A stretch of DNA of 64,000 nt from SHWC01 sp050173345 (GCA_050173345.1 JBFXKW010000004.1:124001-188000), one strand, 5' to 3'; numbered from the stretch's first letter, positions 35,355 to 44,412 are shown. Notes: generated by a model from the letters alone, not told the origin. Program-made: numbers and translations.

Positions 35355-36002
35355 ATGCCGCTCACGCTCCACACCTATTTCTACTCCTCGGCGGCCTACC
35401 GGGTGCGCATCGCGCTCAACCTCAAGGGCATCGCCTACCAGGCGGTGACGCACGACCTGCGCAGGAAAGCACACCACGACGATGCGTTCCTGCGTCTCAA
35501 CCCGCAGGGGCTGGTGCCGGCGCTGGTGGACGGCGGCGAGGTGATCACGCAATCGCTCGCCATCATCGAGTATCTGGAGGAGACGCATCCCGAGCCCACG
35601 CTGCTGCCGGCCGACCCGCCTGGCCGCGCGCGGGTGCGCGCCATTGCCCAAGCCATCGCCTGCGACATCCACCCGCTCAACAATCTGCGCGTGCTGCGCT
35701 ACCTCGTGCACGAGGCCGGACTATCGGACGCGGCAAAGGACGCGTGGTACGCGCACTGGGTCGCGCTCGGCTTCGAGGCGATCGAGACGATGCTTGCCGG
35801 CGATCCGCGCACCGGGCGCTTCTGCCACGGCGATGCGCCGGGTCTCGCCGATTGCTGCCTGGTGCCGCAGGTTGCGAACGCGCGGCGCTTCAAGCTGCCG
35901 CTCGATGCCTATCCGACGATCCTGCGCATCGATGAAGCGGCCCGCGCGCTGCCCGCCTTCGCCGCCGCCGCGCCCGAAGCGCAGGCGGACTATTCGCCCT
36001 GA
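35355..36002 (+). CDS. maiA: Maleylacetoacetate isomerase
   Basis: 215 residues from ATG 35355 with GGAGG 5 nt upstream (the open frame reaches 35277, but only into the repeat). A zeta-class glutathione transferase: FYSSAAYRVRIALNLKGI contains the SSxxxRVRIAL motif, and LNPQGLVPALVDGGEVITQS and AIIEYLEETHPEPTLLP form the glutathione site. It isomerises maleylacetoacetate to fumarylacetoacetate using glutathione, between the HmgA and FAH steps. It is separated from the other three genes by a repeat. Confidence 0.94.
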   Translation: MPLTLHTYFYSSAAYRVRIALNLKGIAYQAVTHDLRRKAHHDDAFLRLNPQGLVPALVDGGEVITQSLAIIEYLEETHPEPTLLPADPPGRARVRAIAQAIACDIHPLNNLRVLRYLVHEAGLSDAAKDAWYAHWVALGFEAIETMLAGDPRTGRFCHGDAPGLADCCLVPQVANARRFKLPLDAYPTILRIDEAARALPAFAAAAPEAQADYSP

Positions 36003-36008
36003 ACCGGC

Positions 36009-37181
36009 TCAGCGCGGCTTCACGGCGTAGCGCGCGACGAAATCCTGGTTGATGCTGATGCCGAGGCCGGGGCGGTCGGGGATCGTCATCTCGCCGTTCT
36101 CGACCGTGAGCTTCTCCTGCGGCAGGTCGGCCATCAGCGGGTTGGCGCCGAGCGAGTATTCGAGGATGGTTGCGGCCGGCGACACCGCGCAGACATGCAG
36201 CCCGGCCGCGAAGTGCAGCGGCCCGCCCCAGAGATGCGGCGCGAGCCTGATCTGATGCGTCTGCGCCAGCGCCGCGATGCGCACGGTCTCGGTGATGCCG
36301 CCGCAGATCGCGGGATCCGGCTGGAAGATGTCGACGGCTCGGAGCGCCGCCAGCTCCTGGAAGTCGAAGCGGGTGAACTCGCTCTCGCCTGCGGAAATGG
36401 GAATGTCGGTCGAGGCGCGCACCTCGGCCATGCCGATCTTGTTGTCGCCGGTCACCGGCTCCTCAAACCAGGCGAGCCGGCAGTCGGCGACCTCGCGCGC
36501 GAAGCGCTTGGCCTCGGGCACGTTATAGGTGCCGTGGGCATCCGCCATGATGTCGATCGAATCGCCGAGCGCCTTGCGCGCCGCGTGCACGCGCCTGACC
36601 GAATCCGCGACCTCGCCGTCGCCGGTGCCGACGCGCATCTTGACCGCCTTGAAGCCGCCACGGTCGATATAGCCCTGGAGCTGCTCGCCGATGCTCTCGG
36701 CCGGCGCCCAGCCGCCCGACGCATAGGCCGGCAGCTTGGCGTGGGTGCGCCCGCCCAAGAGCCGCCACACCGGCACGCCGAGCGCCTTGCCGTTCAAGTC
36801 CCACAGCGCCATGTCGATCGCGCCGATCGCCGCGATGGTGATACCGCGCCGCCCCAGGTTGGGGAAGCTGCGGCCGCGCGCCAGCGCATAGTGCGTGCGC
36901 GGGCCGTTATAGAGCGTCTCCCAGATGCGCACGATGTCGCGCGCGTCCTCGCCGACGAGCTGCGGGCCGAAATCGTCGTTGATGGTGGCCGCGACCCCGG
37001 CATTGTTGCCCGAGCTCGCCACCGAGTTGCGGCCCTCGCCATGGCCGATCACGCCGTCCTCGGTCTCGACCGTGACCAGCGTGGTGTCGAACGAGGCGAC
37101 CACGCCGAAATCGCTGCGGTGCTGCCTCTCCTTCGGGATCGGTACGTGCAGCCAGACGGCCGAGACGGACTTGATGCGCAT
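36009..37181 (-). CDS. Enolase superfamily enzyme (mandelate racemase/muconate lactonizing group)
   Basis: 390 residues. Enolase-superfamily active-site elements are present: AVKMRVGTGDG (KxR), IDIMADAHGTY (Asp ligand), LAWFEEPVTGDN (Glu), SAGESEFTRFDF (Glu) and RLAPHLWGGPLH (His). The arrangement fits the MR subgroup, in which many members dehydrate sugar acids. The substrate is unresolved. It converges on maiA with only 6 bp between stops, and shares the strand with the flavin oxidoreductase upstream. Confidence 0.9.
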   Translation of the reverse strand: MRIKSVSAVWLHVPIPKERQHRSDFGVVASFDTTLVTVETEDGVIGHGEGRNSVASSGNNAGVAATINDDFGPQLVGEDARDIVRIWETLYNGPRTHYALARGRSFPNLGRRGITIAAIGAIDMALWDLNGKALGVPVWRLLGGRTHAKLPAYASGGWAPAESIGEQLQGYIDRGGFKAVKMRVGTGDGEVADSVRRVHAARKALGDSIDIMADAHGTYNVPEAKRFAREVADCRLAWFEEPVTGDNKIGMAEVRASTDIPISAGESEFTRFDFQELAALRAVDIFQPDPAICGGITETVRIAALAQTHQIRLAPHLWGGPLHFAAGLHVCAVSPAATILEYSLGANPLMADLPQEKLTVENGEMTIPDRPGLGISINQDFVARYAVKPR

Positions 37182-37213
37182 GGTGCGTCGCTCACGCTTG
37201 ACGGTGGGTGAAG

Positions 37214-37287
37214 GCCTCGTCCTTCGACAGGCTCAGGACGAGGCCAAGAAACAGGGCCTCATGCTGAGCTTGTCGAAGCATGAGGCC
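37214..37287 (+). repeat. Dispersed palindromic repeat, family A (copy 3)
   Basis: GGCCTCGTCCTTCGACAGGC and CATGCTGAGCTTGTCGAAGC form two stems; the arms differ in their inner four bases from copies 1 and 2. It lies between the enolase-superfamily and luciferase-like genes. Confidence 0.82.
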
Positions 37288-37307
37288 CTGATGCAGAGAG
37301 CCGATCC

Positions 37308-38411
37308 CTACTCCGCTGCGTTCTGCCAGCCGATCTCGGCGCGCAGGCGGGGCATCAGCTCCGAGCCGACCAGCTCCATGTGGCGCTTCCACAGCTTCTT
37401 CGGCACCCAGTCATGGTGCGAGATGATCAGCGTCTCGAACGGCCCGGCCTCGTCGCGGAACTGCGCGATCTCCTTGGCGACCTTCTTGGGGCTGCCCGCA
37501 TGCACCATGGTGCGGATGCAGTATTCCTCGTTGACCTCGTCGTCGGGCATCGAGGGGTCGAGCTTCAGGATGTGGTGGAAGCCGCCGAACTTCATCAGCA
37601 CCACGATGTAGTGGAAGTACCACCAGATGGCGTTGTTCTTCTTCTTGAGGTAGGCCTCGGCCTCCTCGTCGGTCTCGGTGACGAGCAGGGTGCGGCCGCA
37701 TTTCCACTTGGCGCCGTCCGGCTTGCGGCCGAGCTTGGCGCACTCGTCCGCATAGTCCTTCCAGTGGCCCTTGACCACCGGGTCGGGCACGAAGTTCGCC
37801 GAGATCAGGTCCCAGCCGCGCCGTGCGGCGAGCCGCGCGCTCGACGAGTTCGGGCTCATCGCCGGGATCATCACCGGCGGATAGGGATTCTGATAGGGCT
37901 TGCCCATGTCGCCGACGCCGATGTCGCGGATGATGTTCTGCTTGATCTCGAACTGCCAGTGCTTCCCCTTCCATTCATAGGGCGCGTCGTGGCCCCAGAT
38001 GTAGTGGATGCAGTCGATCGACTCCTCGAGCATCTCCATGCGGTTCTTTTCGGTGACACCGAACAGCTCGAAATCCGACGGCGAGGCGCCCGGCCCGATG
38101 CCCATCAGGAAGCGGCCCTTCGACATATGGTCGAACTGCGCGGCGAGCCCCGCGACGATCGCCGGGTGCTGGTTCGGCAGGCAGAGCACGCCCGAGCCGA
38201 ACTTGATGCGCTTGGTCTGGTGGATCAGCGCGGCCATCAGCATGAGTGGCGACTGGATCGGCTCCGACGGCAACGCGAAGTGCTCGCCGAGCCAGACCTC
38301 GTCGAAGCCGCAGCGATCCGCCGTCTTGATGACCTCCTGGTCCTCCTCGATGAACTTGTGATAGCCGCGTTTGAAGTCGTGAATCGGATGCATGAACATG
38401 CCGAGCTTCAT
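37308..38411 (-). CDS. LLM-class (luciferase-like) flavin-dependent oxidoreductase
   Basis: 367 residues from ATG 38411, preceded by GGGGAA; the frame stays open to 38540 but lacks family sequence there. LLM landmarks are MKLGMFMHPIHDF, FDEVWLGEHFALP, IKFGSGVLCLPNQHPAIVAG and RFLMGIGPGASPSDFELFG. These enzymes oxidise diverse substrates with reduced FMN. Substrate is unknown. It is divergent from the ABC importer operon, which could transport its substrate, but nothing in the sequence proves the link. Confidence 0.9.
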   Translation of the reverse strand: MKLGMFMHPIHDFKRGYHKFIEEDQEVIKTADRCGFDEVWLGEHFALPSEPIQSPLMLMAALIHQTKRIKFGSGVLCLPNQHPAIVAGLAAQFDHMSKGRFLMGIGPGASPSDFELFGVTEKNRMEMLEESIDCIHYIWGHDAPYEWKGKHWQFEIKQNIIRDIGVGDMGKPYQNPYPPVMIPAMSPNSSSARLAARRGWDLISANFVPDPVVKGHWKDYADECAKLGRKPDGAKWKCGRTLLVTETDEEAEAYLKKKNNAIWWYFHYIVVLMKFGGFHHILKLDPSMPDDEVNEEYCIRTMVHAGSPKKVAKEIAQFRDEAGPFETLIISHHDWVPKKLWKRHMELVGSELMPRLRAEIGWQNAAE

Positions 38412-38600
38412 CGCGCGTTCCCCCTGCTTCCCGGTGCGAAGCGACATCAATGCGTCGGTCGCAGCGTCGCGCCAGAAATGCCCAGGGTCAAGCCGGGTAC
38501 CACGCGTGATCACACCTGCGCGGTATTGTGCGTTGCCCACTGATGTTGCGCCGCAGCACGTAATTCCTGCTTGTCATACATGCTTTACATCGTCGTTTCC

Positions 38601-38631
38601 TTGACTTGGCGGAACGCTTGAGGTGGAGAAT
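38601..38631 (+). promoter_or_regulatory. Candidate promoter of the ABC importer operon
   Basis: The 312-bp gap between the divergent oxidoreductase and the importer contains no gene. TTGACT (38601-38606) and GAGAAT (38626-38631) are 19 bp apart, followed by an approximately 90-nt leader with the palindromic stretch GCGGGTGAATCCCGC. No operator was recognised. Confidence 0.4.
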
Positions 38632-38723
38632 AAGGCAGGGAGGCCGCCCGGCCTCGCAGACCACGAAACAGTGCCGCGGGTGAATCCCGCACGAGGCCGG
38701 GCGCTATCACGAAATAGGCGGAC

Positions 38724-39821
38724 ATGGCGACGCTTCGGCTCGAAGGCTTGGTCAAGCGCTATGGCAGAGTGAGTGCGCTGAACGGCGTCGACCTCGAGGT
38801 CGGCGACGGCGAGTTCTTCGCGATCCTCGGGCCTTCGGCCGCGGGCAAGACGACGACGCTGCGCGCCATCGCCGGGCTCGAGACGCTGGATGGCGGGCGC
38901 GTGCTGCTCGACGGCGAGGACATCACGGCGGTGCCGGTCAAGCGGCGCAACATGGCCATGGTGTTCCAGAGCTTCGCGCTCTACCCGCACCTCACGACCT
39001 TCAACAATCTGGCCTACCCCCTGCGCGAGGCCGGCCTCTCGCGCCGCGAGATCAATTCTCGCGTGCGCGAGACGGCCGAGCTCTTGCGCATCTCGCACAC
39101 CCTGAAGCGCAAGCCGGCGTCGCTCTCGGGCGGCGAGCAGCAGCGGCTTGCGATCGGGCGCGCGATCATCCGCCGGCCGCGGCTGTTCCTGCTCGACGAG
39201 CCGCTGACCAATCTCGACGCCAAGCTGCGCAACGAGATGCGCACCGAGTTCAAGCGGCTGCACCGCGAGCTCAACACCACGATGATCTTCGCGACGCCGG
39301 ACCAGCTCGAGGCGCTCTCGATGGGAGAGCGCATCGGCATCCTGCGCGACGGCGAGATCGTCCAGGTCGGCACGGCGGACGCGCTCTATCTCGGCCCGCG
39401 CGACGAGTTCGTGGCGCAGCTCGTCGGCGACCCGCCGATGAACCTGGTGCCCGGCACGCTGCGGCGCGACGGCAACGGCGCCCGCCTCGAACTGCCCTTC
39501 GCGAGCGTGGACGCGGCGCGGCTGCCGAACTCGACGGCCAGCTTCGAGCCGGGCACCGAGTTCCTGCTCGGCATCCGCCCGCATGACCTCAGGCTGAGCG
39601 CGGGCGGCAACGGCGGCGTCTCGTTCAGGGCGGCGATCCACCTGTCCGAGCCGCAGGGCGACATCACCATCCTCGACCTCGACGCCTCGGGCGCGCCGCT
39701 GCGCCTGGTGGTGGCCGAGGTGGAGGGCGCAAGGCACGCGCCGGGCGAGACGGTCGGCGTCGCGTTCGAGCCGGCGCAGGCGCGCCTGTTCATGAAGGAA
39801 TCGGGTCTCGCGGTCGCTTGA
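38724..39821 (+). CDS. ABC importer ATPase A (carbohydrate/polyol type), H-loop degenerate
   Basis: 365 residues, MalK/UgpC-like with a C-terminal OB-fold regulatory domain. Walker A (GPSAAGKTTT), Q-loop (VFQSFALYPHL), signature (SLSGGEQQRLAIGRA) and Walker B (LFLLDEPLTNLD) are intact, but the switch motif reads IFATPDQLEALS, where almost all family members have THDQ: the H-loop histidine is proline. A second ATPase with the opposite defect is encoded at the end of the operon, so this subunit probably works as half of a heterodimer. No substrate is evident. Confidence 0.93.
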   Translation: MATLRLEGLVKRYGRVSALNGVDLEVGDGEFFAILGPSAAGKTTTLRAIAGLETLDGGRVLLDGEDITAVPVKRRNMAMVFQSFALYPHLTTFNNLAYPLREAGLSRREINSRVRETAELLRISHTLKRKPASLSGGEQQRLAIGRAIIRRPRLFLLDEPLTNLDAKLRNEMRTEFKRLHRELNTTMIFATPDQLEALSMGERIGILRDGEIVQVGTADALYLGPRDEFVAQLVGDPPMNLVPGTLRRDGNGARLELPFASVDAARLPNSTASFEPGTEFLLGIRPHDLRLSAGGNGGVSFRAAIHLSEPQGDITILDLDASGAPLRLVVAEVEGARHAPGETVGVAFEPAQARLFMKESGLAVA

Positions 39822-39895
39822 GCCCGGGGCCGGTCAAGACTGGGGAGACGAAGGCACAGCGTTCAAAGAACGAGGCAACACAAGGGAGTGCAGTT

Positions 39896-41329
39896 ATGGC
39901 CTATCTGAAGAGGATCACGGCCTCCATTGTCGGCGGGGCGCTCGCCCTGTCGCTCGGGGGCGCACTCGGCGGCCCCGCCGCGGCAGAGGACATCACGATC
40001 AACATGGCGGCACCGGACTGGCCGCCGACCCGCATCATGCAGGACCTCGCCAACAAGAACTACAAGGCCAAGAGCGGCAACAACGTGAAGGTCGTGCTCG
40101 ACTTCATCCCCTGGCCCGACTACTACACCCGGCTCGCCGCCTCGCTCACCTCGGGCGAGAAGAAATACAACATGGCGGTCTCGGACTCGCAGTGGCTCGG
40201 CGCTTTCGTCGAAGGGGGCTACTACCGCAAGATCAACGAATTCATCGACAAGGATCCCGAGCTGCAGGCGATCTTCAAGGACCTGCACCCGAACCTGGTC
40301 GCCGCCTACTCGACCTACCCGCACAAGACCGACAACTTCTACGGCTTCCCGCAGATGCCGGACGTGCTGGTCACCTACTACCGCAAGGACGTGTTCTGCC
40401 ACGAGGACGAGCAGAAGGCGTTCAAGGAGAAGTTCGGCTACAAGCTGCCCTGCACGCCCGAGGAGATGAACGACGTCGACTGGAAGATGTATGAGGACTT
40501 CGGCAAGTTCTTCCGCCGGGCGCCCGGCGACAAGCTGGCCGGCGAGACCCTCAACGACGACTTCTACGGAATCTCCTACCAGGCCGGCAAGGCGTACGAC
40601 TTCAACACGATGCAGATCAACGGCTTCATCTGGCAGTACGGCGCCAACACCTGGGATGAGACCAAGGCGCCGGAGGGCCAGGCACTCGGCGTGGTCAACT
40701 CTGACCTCGCGGTCAAGGCGTTCGAGCACTATCTCAACCTGCTGCAGTACATGCCGCCGGTGGTGAAGACCGGCACCATGGACATCTTCAAGACCGACGA
40801 GCTGTTCCGCGAAGGCAAGGTCGCCGCCAACATCCAGTGGATCGGCTTCGCCGAAACCACCATCCAGCCCGAGATGTCGAAGGTCGCGGACAAGGTCGCC
40901 TTCGCCATGATGCCGGGCCTCAGGGGCGAGGACGGCAAGCTCATCCGCTGGTCGAACATCGGCGGCCAGCCCTTCGTGCTGACCACCTGGACCGAAGGCA
41001 CCATGCTCGACGAGGCGATCGACTTCGTGAAGTGGTGGCTGTCGACCGAGGTGCAGACCCAGTTCGCCGCGGCCGGCGGCCAGAGCGGGCTGAAGAGCGT
41101 GTTCAACACGCCCGAATACAACACCTACCGGCCATGGAACCACGCTTTCGGCCCGAGCCTCGACTGGCAGAAGGACGTCTGGCACATCCCCGAATTCTTC
41201 GAGCTGCTGGTCGAGCAGCAGGAGGAGTTCGACAAGGCGATCACCGGGCAGCAGGACGCCAAGACGACGCTCGACAACATCGCGAAGTTCCAGGACGGCA
41301 TCCTGCGCGAGGCCGGGTTCATCGAGTAA
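39896..41329 (+). CDS. ABC transporter periplasmic solute-binding protein (carbohydrate family)
   Basis: 477 residues from ATG 39896 with GGGAG 7 nt upstream. A signal peptide (VGGALALSLGGALGGPAAA) is cleaved near residue 31. The mature protein is of the family 1 extracellular solute-binding type (WPDYYTRLAASLTSGEKKYN, FPQMPDVLVTYYRKDVF, QWIGFAETTIQPEMS). It should capture a sugar or polyol for the two permeases downstream. Two cysteines (in DVFCHED and KLPCTPEE) may form a disulfide. A strong hairpin follows the stop. Confidence 0.92.
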   Translation: MAYLKRITASIVGGALALSLGGALGGPAAAEDITINMAAPDWPPTRIMQDLANKNYKAKSGNNVKVVLDFIPWPDYYTRLAASLTSGEKKYNMAVSDSQWLGAFVEGGYYRKINEFIDKDPELQAIFKDLHPNLVAAYSTYPHKTDNFYGFPQMPDVLVTYYRKDVFCHEDEQKAFKEKFGYKLPCTPEEMNDVDWKMYEDFGKFFRRAPGDKLAGETLNDDFYGISYQAGKAYDFNTMQINGFIWQYGANTWDETKAPEGQALGVVNSDLAVKAFEHYLNLLQYMPPVVKTGTMDIFKTDELFREGKVAANIQWIGFAETTIQPEMSKVADKVAFAMMPGLRGEDGKLIRWSNIGGQPFVLTTWTEGTMLDEAIDFVKWWLSTEVQTQFAAAGGQSGLKSVFNTPEYNTYRPWNHAFGPSLDWQKDVWHIPEFFELLVEQQEEFDKAITGQQDAKTTLDNIAKFQDGILREAGFIE

Positions 41330-41350
41330 TCGGTCCTCCGCGTGAGACGA

Positions 41351-41377
41351 GAGGGCGGCCGCCCGTGGGCCGCCCTC
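41351..41377 (+). other. Intercistronic mRNA hairpin after the binding-protein gene
   Basis: GAGGGCGGCC-GCCCGTG-GGCCGCCCTC is a perfect 10-bp stem 20 bp after the stop codon, with no T-run. Hairpins of this kind between a binding-protein gene and its permeases are known to protect upstream mRNA, so that binding protein is made in excess. Confidence 0.7.
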
Positions 41378-41411
41378 GCCCTCTCAACGGCAGCGCATCT
41401 CCCGTCCCGCT

Positions 41412-42317
41412 ATGAGCACGACGACGCAACAGAGCGTCCTCGAACGCTTCTTCGCGCGCAATCGCGGGCCCTTGCTGGTCTCGCCCGCGATCCTCGTGCT
41501 CGTGCTGATGAACATCTTCCCGCTGCTCTGGTCGTTCGGCCTGAGCTTCTACAAGTACCGCGCGAACCGGATGGCGGAGCCGGCCTTCACCTGGTTCGAC
41601 AACTACATCAAGGTGCTCTCCGACCCCGTGGTGTGGAGCCGGTTCCAGACCACGGCGATCTTCGTGATCATCAGCGTGCTGCTCCAGCTCGTGGTCGGCT
41701 TCCTGCTCGCGCTCCTGTTCGAGAAGCGCTTCGCGGGCCGGCGCGTGCTGCTCATGCTGGTGCTGACGCCGATGATGCTCTCCTTCGTCGCAGTCGGCGC
41801 CTTCTTCCGCTACTATTACGAGCCGACCTTCGGCCTGCTCTCCCAGGCGGTCAAGGCGATCACCGGCGAGCCCTTCATCGTGCTGCAGACGCCGGTCGGC
41901 GCGATCGGCGCGATCATCTTCGCCGACGTCTGGATGTGGTCGCCCTTCGTCATGCTGCTGGTGCTGGCGGGCCTGGTCAGCGTGCCGAAGCACCTCTACG
42001 AGGCCGCCGCGATCGACCGCGCCTCCTGGTGGCGGCGCTTCAGCACCATCACCTTCCCCTATATCCGCGGCCTGCTCCTGCTCGCGATCCTGTTCCGCAC
42101 CATCGAGACCTTCAAGCTGTTCGACGTGGTGTTCCTGATCACGGAGGGCGGGCCGGGCACCTCGACCGAGACCATCGCGGTCTACGTCTACCGGGTCGCG
42201 TTCCAGTATTTCCGCACCAGCGAGTCCGCGGCGCTCGGCTACATCCTCCTGTTCGTGGTGGTGGTGCTGACCAACCTCTACCTCTTCTTCGTCCGACGGC
42301 GCGCGGCGGAGGCTTGA
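41412..42317 (+). CDS. ABC importer permease 1 (MalF/UgpA-like)
   Basis: 301 residues, six membrane helices, starting at ATG 41412. The cytoplasmic coupling loop is YEAAAIDRASWWRRFSTITF, an EAA motif in which the usual glycine is arginine. VGFLLALLFEKRFAGRRVLL and YEPTFGLLSQAV are typical. It pairs with permease 2 to make the transmembrane channel. The order ATPase, binding protein, two permeases, second ATPase, small membrane protein resembles two-ATPase polyol transporters of rhizobia, although the order differs. Confidence 0.93.
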   Translation: MSTTTQQSVLERFFARNRGPLLVSPAILVLVLMNIFPLLWSFGLSFYKYRANRMAEPAFTWFDNYIKVLSDPVVWSRFQTTAIFVIISVLLQLVVGFLLALLFEKRFAGRRVLLMLVLTPMMLSFVAVGAFFRYYYEPTFGLLSQAVKAITGEPFIVLQTPVGAIGAIIFADVWMWSPFVMLLVLAGLVSVPKHLYEAAAIDRASWWRRFSTITFPYIRGLLLLAILFRTIETFKLFDVVFLITEGGPGTSTETIAVYVYRVAFQYFRTSESAALGYILLFVVVVLTNLYLFFVRRRAAEA

Positions 42318-42371
42318 GGATGGCATCACGAACATTTCCCGGCGCGAGCGGCCGCAGCGTTCCTCCTTCTT

Positions 42372-42406
42372 TCGTCATGCCCAGGCTTGACCGGGGCATG
42401 ACGAGA
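42372..42406 (+). repeat. Family B repeat, short form inside the ABC operon
   Basis: CGTCATGCCCAGGCTTGACC followed by GGGGCATGACGAG is a single short palindrome with the family B arms and no core. It sits between the two permease genes, which are otherwise packed tightly. Confidence 0.75.
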
Positions 42407-42444
42407 AATTGTGGCGTGCACCGCCGCGCGGCGGGGGTTTGACC

Positions 42445-43317
42445 ATGCTGTTCCGGCGCAAGCGCGAGATCGGCAAGGCGGGCCCCTGGCGTACCCTGTT
42501 CGCCACGATCATCAGCCTGATCTACTTCTTCCCGGTGCTGTGGATCATCCTGACCGCGTTCAAGACCCACAATGACGCGCTCTCGGTGCCGCCGAAGTTC
42601 ATCTTCAGCCCGACCTTCGAGAACTTCATCAACGTCTTCTCGCGCGCCTACACCACCGGCTCGGAGGCGATCGACACTGGCTTTGCCCTCTTCTTCTTCA
42701 ACTCGATCTTCGTCGCCGGCGCCTCGGTCGTGCTGGCGCTGATCATCGGCACGGTCGCGGCCTACGGCTTCTCGCGCTATCCGCTGAAGGGCAACGACAC
42801 CTACATGTTCATCATCCTGACCACCAGGATGCTGCCGCCCATCATCGTGATCATCCCGATCTTCCTGATGTTCCGGGTGACCGGCTTCTCCGGCACCTAT
42901 CAGGGTCTGATCCTGCTCTATGCCGCGTTCAACCTGCCCTTCACCATATGGATGATGAAGAGCTTCTTCGACGAGCTGCCGCGCGAGGTGGAGGATGCCG
43001 CGCGCATGGACGGCTCGTCCGAATGGCGCGTGTTCTTCAAGGTCTGCCTGCCGCAGGTCAAGGCCGGCATCGCGGCGACCGCGGTGTTCGGCCTGATCCT
43101 GACCTGGAACGAGTTCCTGTTCGCGCTGCTCCTCTCCGGCGTCGAGACGCGCACCGTGCCGGTCGCGATGGCGCAGACCATCGGCGGCGACATCGGCGTG
43201 CGCTGGGGCCTGCTCGCCGCGATCGAGACGCTGTTCCTGATCCCGGTCGTGCTGGTGACCTTCCTGCTGCAGAACCAGCTGTTGCGCGGCGTCACCTTCG
43301 GCACCATCAGGCGCTGA
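42445..43317 (+). CDS. ABC importer permease 2 (MalG/UgpE-like)
   Basis: 290 residues from ATG 42445 (the frame is open from 42409, inside non-coding repeat). Six helices are predicted. The EAA loop is canonical (VEDAARMDGSSEWRVFFKVC followed by LPQV). SLIYFFPVLWIILTAFKTHN and TAVFGLILTWNEFLFALLLS are typical of the family. ATPase B begins 3 bp after its stop. Together with permease 1 it forms the transmembrane channel. Confidence 0.94.
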   Translation: MLFRRKREIGKAGPWRTLFATIISLIYFFPVLWIILTAFKTHNDALSVPPKFIFSPTFENFINVFSRAYTTGSEAIDTGFALFFFNSIFVAGASVVLALIIGTVAAYGFSRYPLKGNDTYMFIILTTRMLPPIIVIIPIFLMFRVTGFSGTYQGLILLYAAFNLPFTIWMMKSFFDELPREVEDAARMDGSSEWRVFFKVCLPQVKAGIAATAVFGLILTWNEFLFALLLSGVETRTVPVAMAQTIGGDIGVRWGLLAAIETLFLIPVVLVTFLLQNQLLRGVTFGTIRR

Positions 43318-43320
43318 CGC

Positions 43321-44412
43321 ATGGCGGACATCGAGCTCAGGGGACTGACCAAGCGCTTCGGCCGCCTCACCGCGGTCGATCACGTCGATCTCGAGGTCGA
43401 GGCCGGCGAGGTGATGTGCCTGCTCGGACCGTCGGGCTGCGGCAAGACCACGACGCTGCGCATGATCGCCGGGCTCGAATGGACGACCTCGGGCGACATC
43501 GTCATCGCGGGCCGGCGGGTGAACCAGCTCAGTCCGGCGCAGCGCGACATCGCCATGGTGTTCCAGTTCTATGCGCTCTATCCGAGCCTGACGGTCGCCG
43601 AGAACCTCGCCTTCCCGCTGCACGCCGAGAGGATCAAGCGCGCCGAGATCGACGCGCGCGTCGCGCGCATCGCGAAGCTGCTCGAGCTCGAGCACGTGCT
43701 CGACCGCACGCCGGGTCGGCTCGCCGAGGGCGAGAAGCAGCGCGTCGCGGTCGGCCGCGCGATCATCCGCGACCCGACCTGCTTCCTGTTCGACGAGCCG
43801 CTGAGCCGGCTCGACGTGGCGCTCCGCCAGGAGATGCGCGGCCAGATCAAGGAGCTGCTCTCCGGCCTCAAGCGCGCCACCGTGATCGTCACCCACGACC
43901 AGATTGAGGCGCTAACCATCGGCAACCGCATCGCCGTGATGCGCGACGGCCTGATCGAGCAGGTGGCGACGCCCCACGGCATCTTCGCGACGCCGGCCAA
44001 CACCTTCGTCGCCGGCTTCATCGGCACGCCGCAGATGAACCTGTTCCCGGCGGTCAGGGCCGAGCAGGCCGGCGCCGGGTTCGCCGTGCGCATCCTCGGC
44101 CAGATCGTTCCGCTGCCGGTCGAATCCAATTCGCCGCACCTGCCGGCGCTCGGCGGCAAGCTGACGGTCGGCATCCGCCCGCGCGCCTTCGAGCCGGCGA
44201 GCGAGGCCGCGCCCGGCGCGCTCTCCGGCATCATCGACGTGATCGAGCCGATGGGCGCCGAGACGCTCATCCACATGACGTCGGGCGAGGCGGACATCCG
44301 GGTCGTGCTGCCGCGCGGCGGCGGGCTCAGGGCCGGCGAACGGCTGCACCTGCGCCCGCTCGCCGGGCAGGTCCACCTGTTCGACGCCGAGGGTGCGAGG
44401 ATCGCGTCATGA
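43321..44412 (+). CDS. ABC importer ATPase B (carbohydrate/polyol type), signature motif degenerate
   Basis: 363 residues, UgpC/MalK-like. Walker A (GPSGCGKTTT), Q-loop (VFQFYALYPSL), Walker B (CFLFDEPLSRLD) and the switch His (VIVTHDQIEALT) are intact, but the ABC signature, normally LSGGQ, reads RLAEGEKQRVAVG. This is the mirror of ATPase A, which has a good signature and no switch histidine. A regulatory domain follows the ATPase core (residues about 240-363). The start codon is 3 bp after permease 2; the last codons overlap the small membrane gene (ATGA). Confidence 0.93.
   Translation: MADIELRGLTKRFGRLTAVDHVDLEVEAGEVMCLLGPSGCGKTTTLRMIAGLEWTTSGDIVIAGRRVNQLSPAQRDIAMVFQFYALYPSLTVAENLAFPLHAERIKRAEIDARVARIAKLLELEHVLDRTPGRLAEGEKQRVAVGRAIIRDPTCFLFDEPLSRLDVALRQEMRGQIKELLSGLKRATVIVTHDQIEALTIGNRIAVMRDGLIEQVATPHGIFATPANTFVAGFIGTPQMNLFPAVRAEQAGAGFAVRILGQIVPLPVESNSPHLPALGGKLTVGIRPRAFEPASEAAPGALSGIIDVIEPMGAETLIHMTSGEADIRVVLPRGGGLRAGERLHLRPLAGQVHLFDAEGARIAS

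Noticed and set aside
38641..38723. Possible riboswitch in the leader of the ABC operon
   Set aside because: A short hairpin (GCGGGTGAATCCCGC) is visible, but no known aptamer consensus fits.
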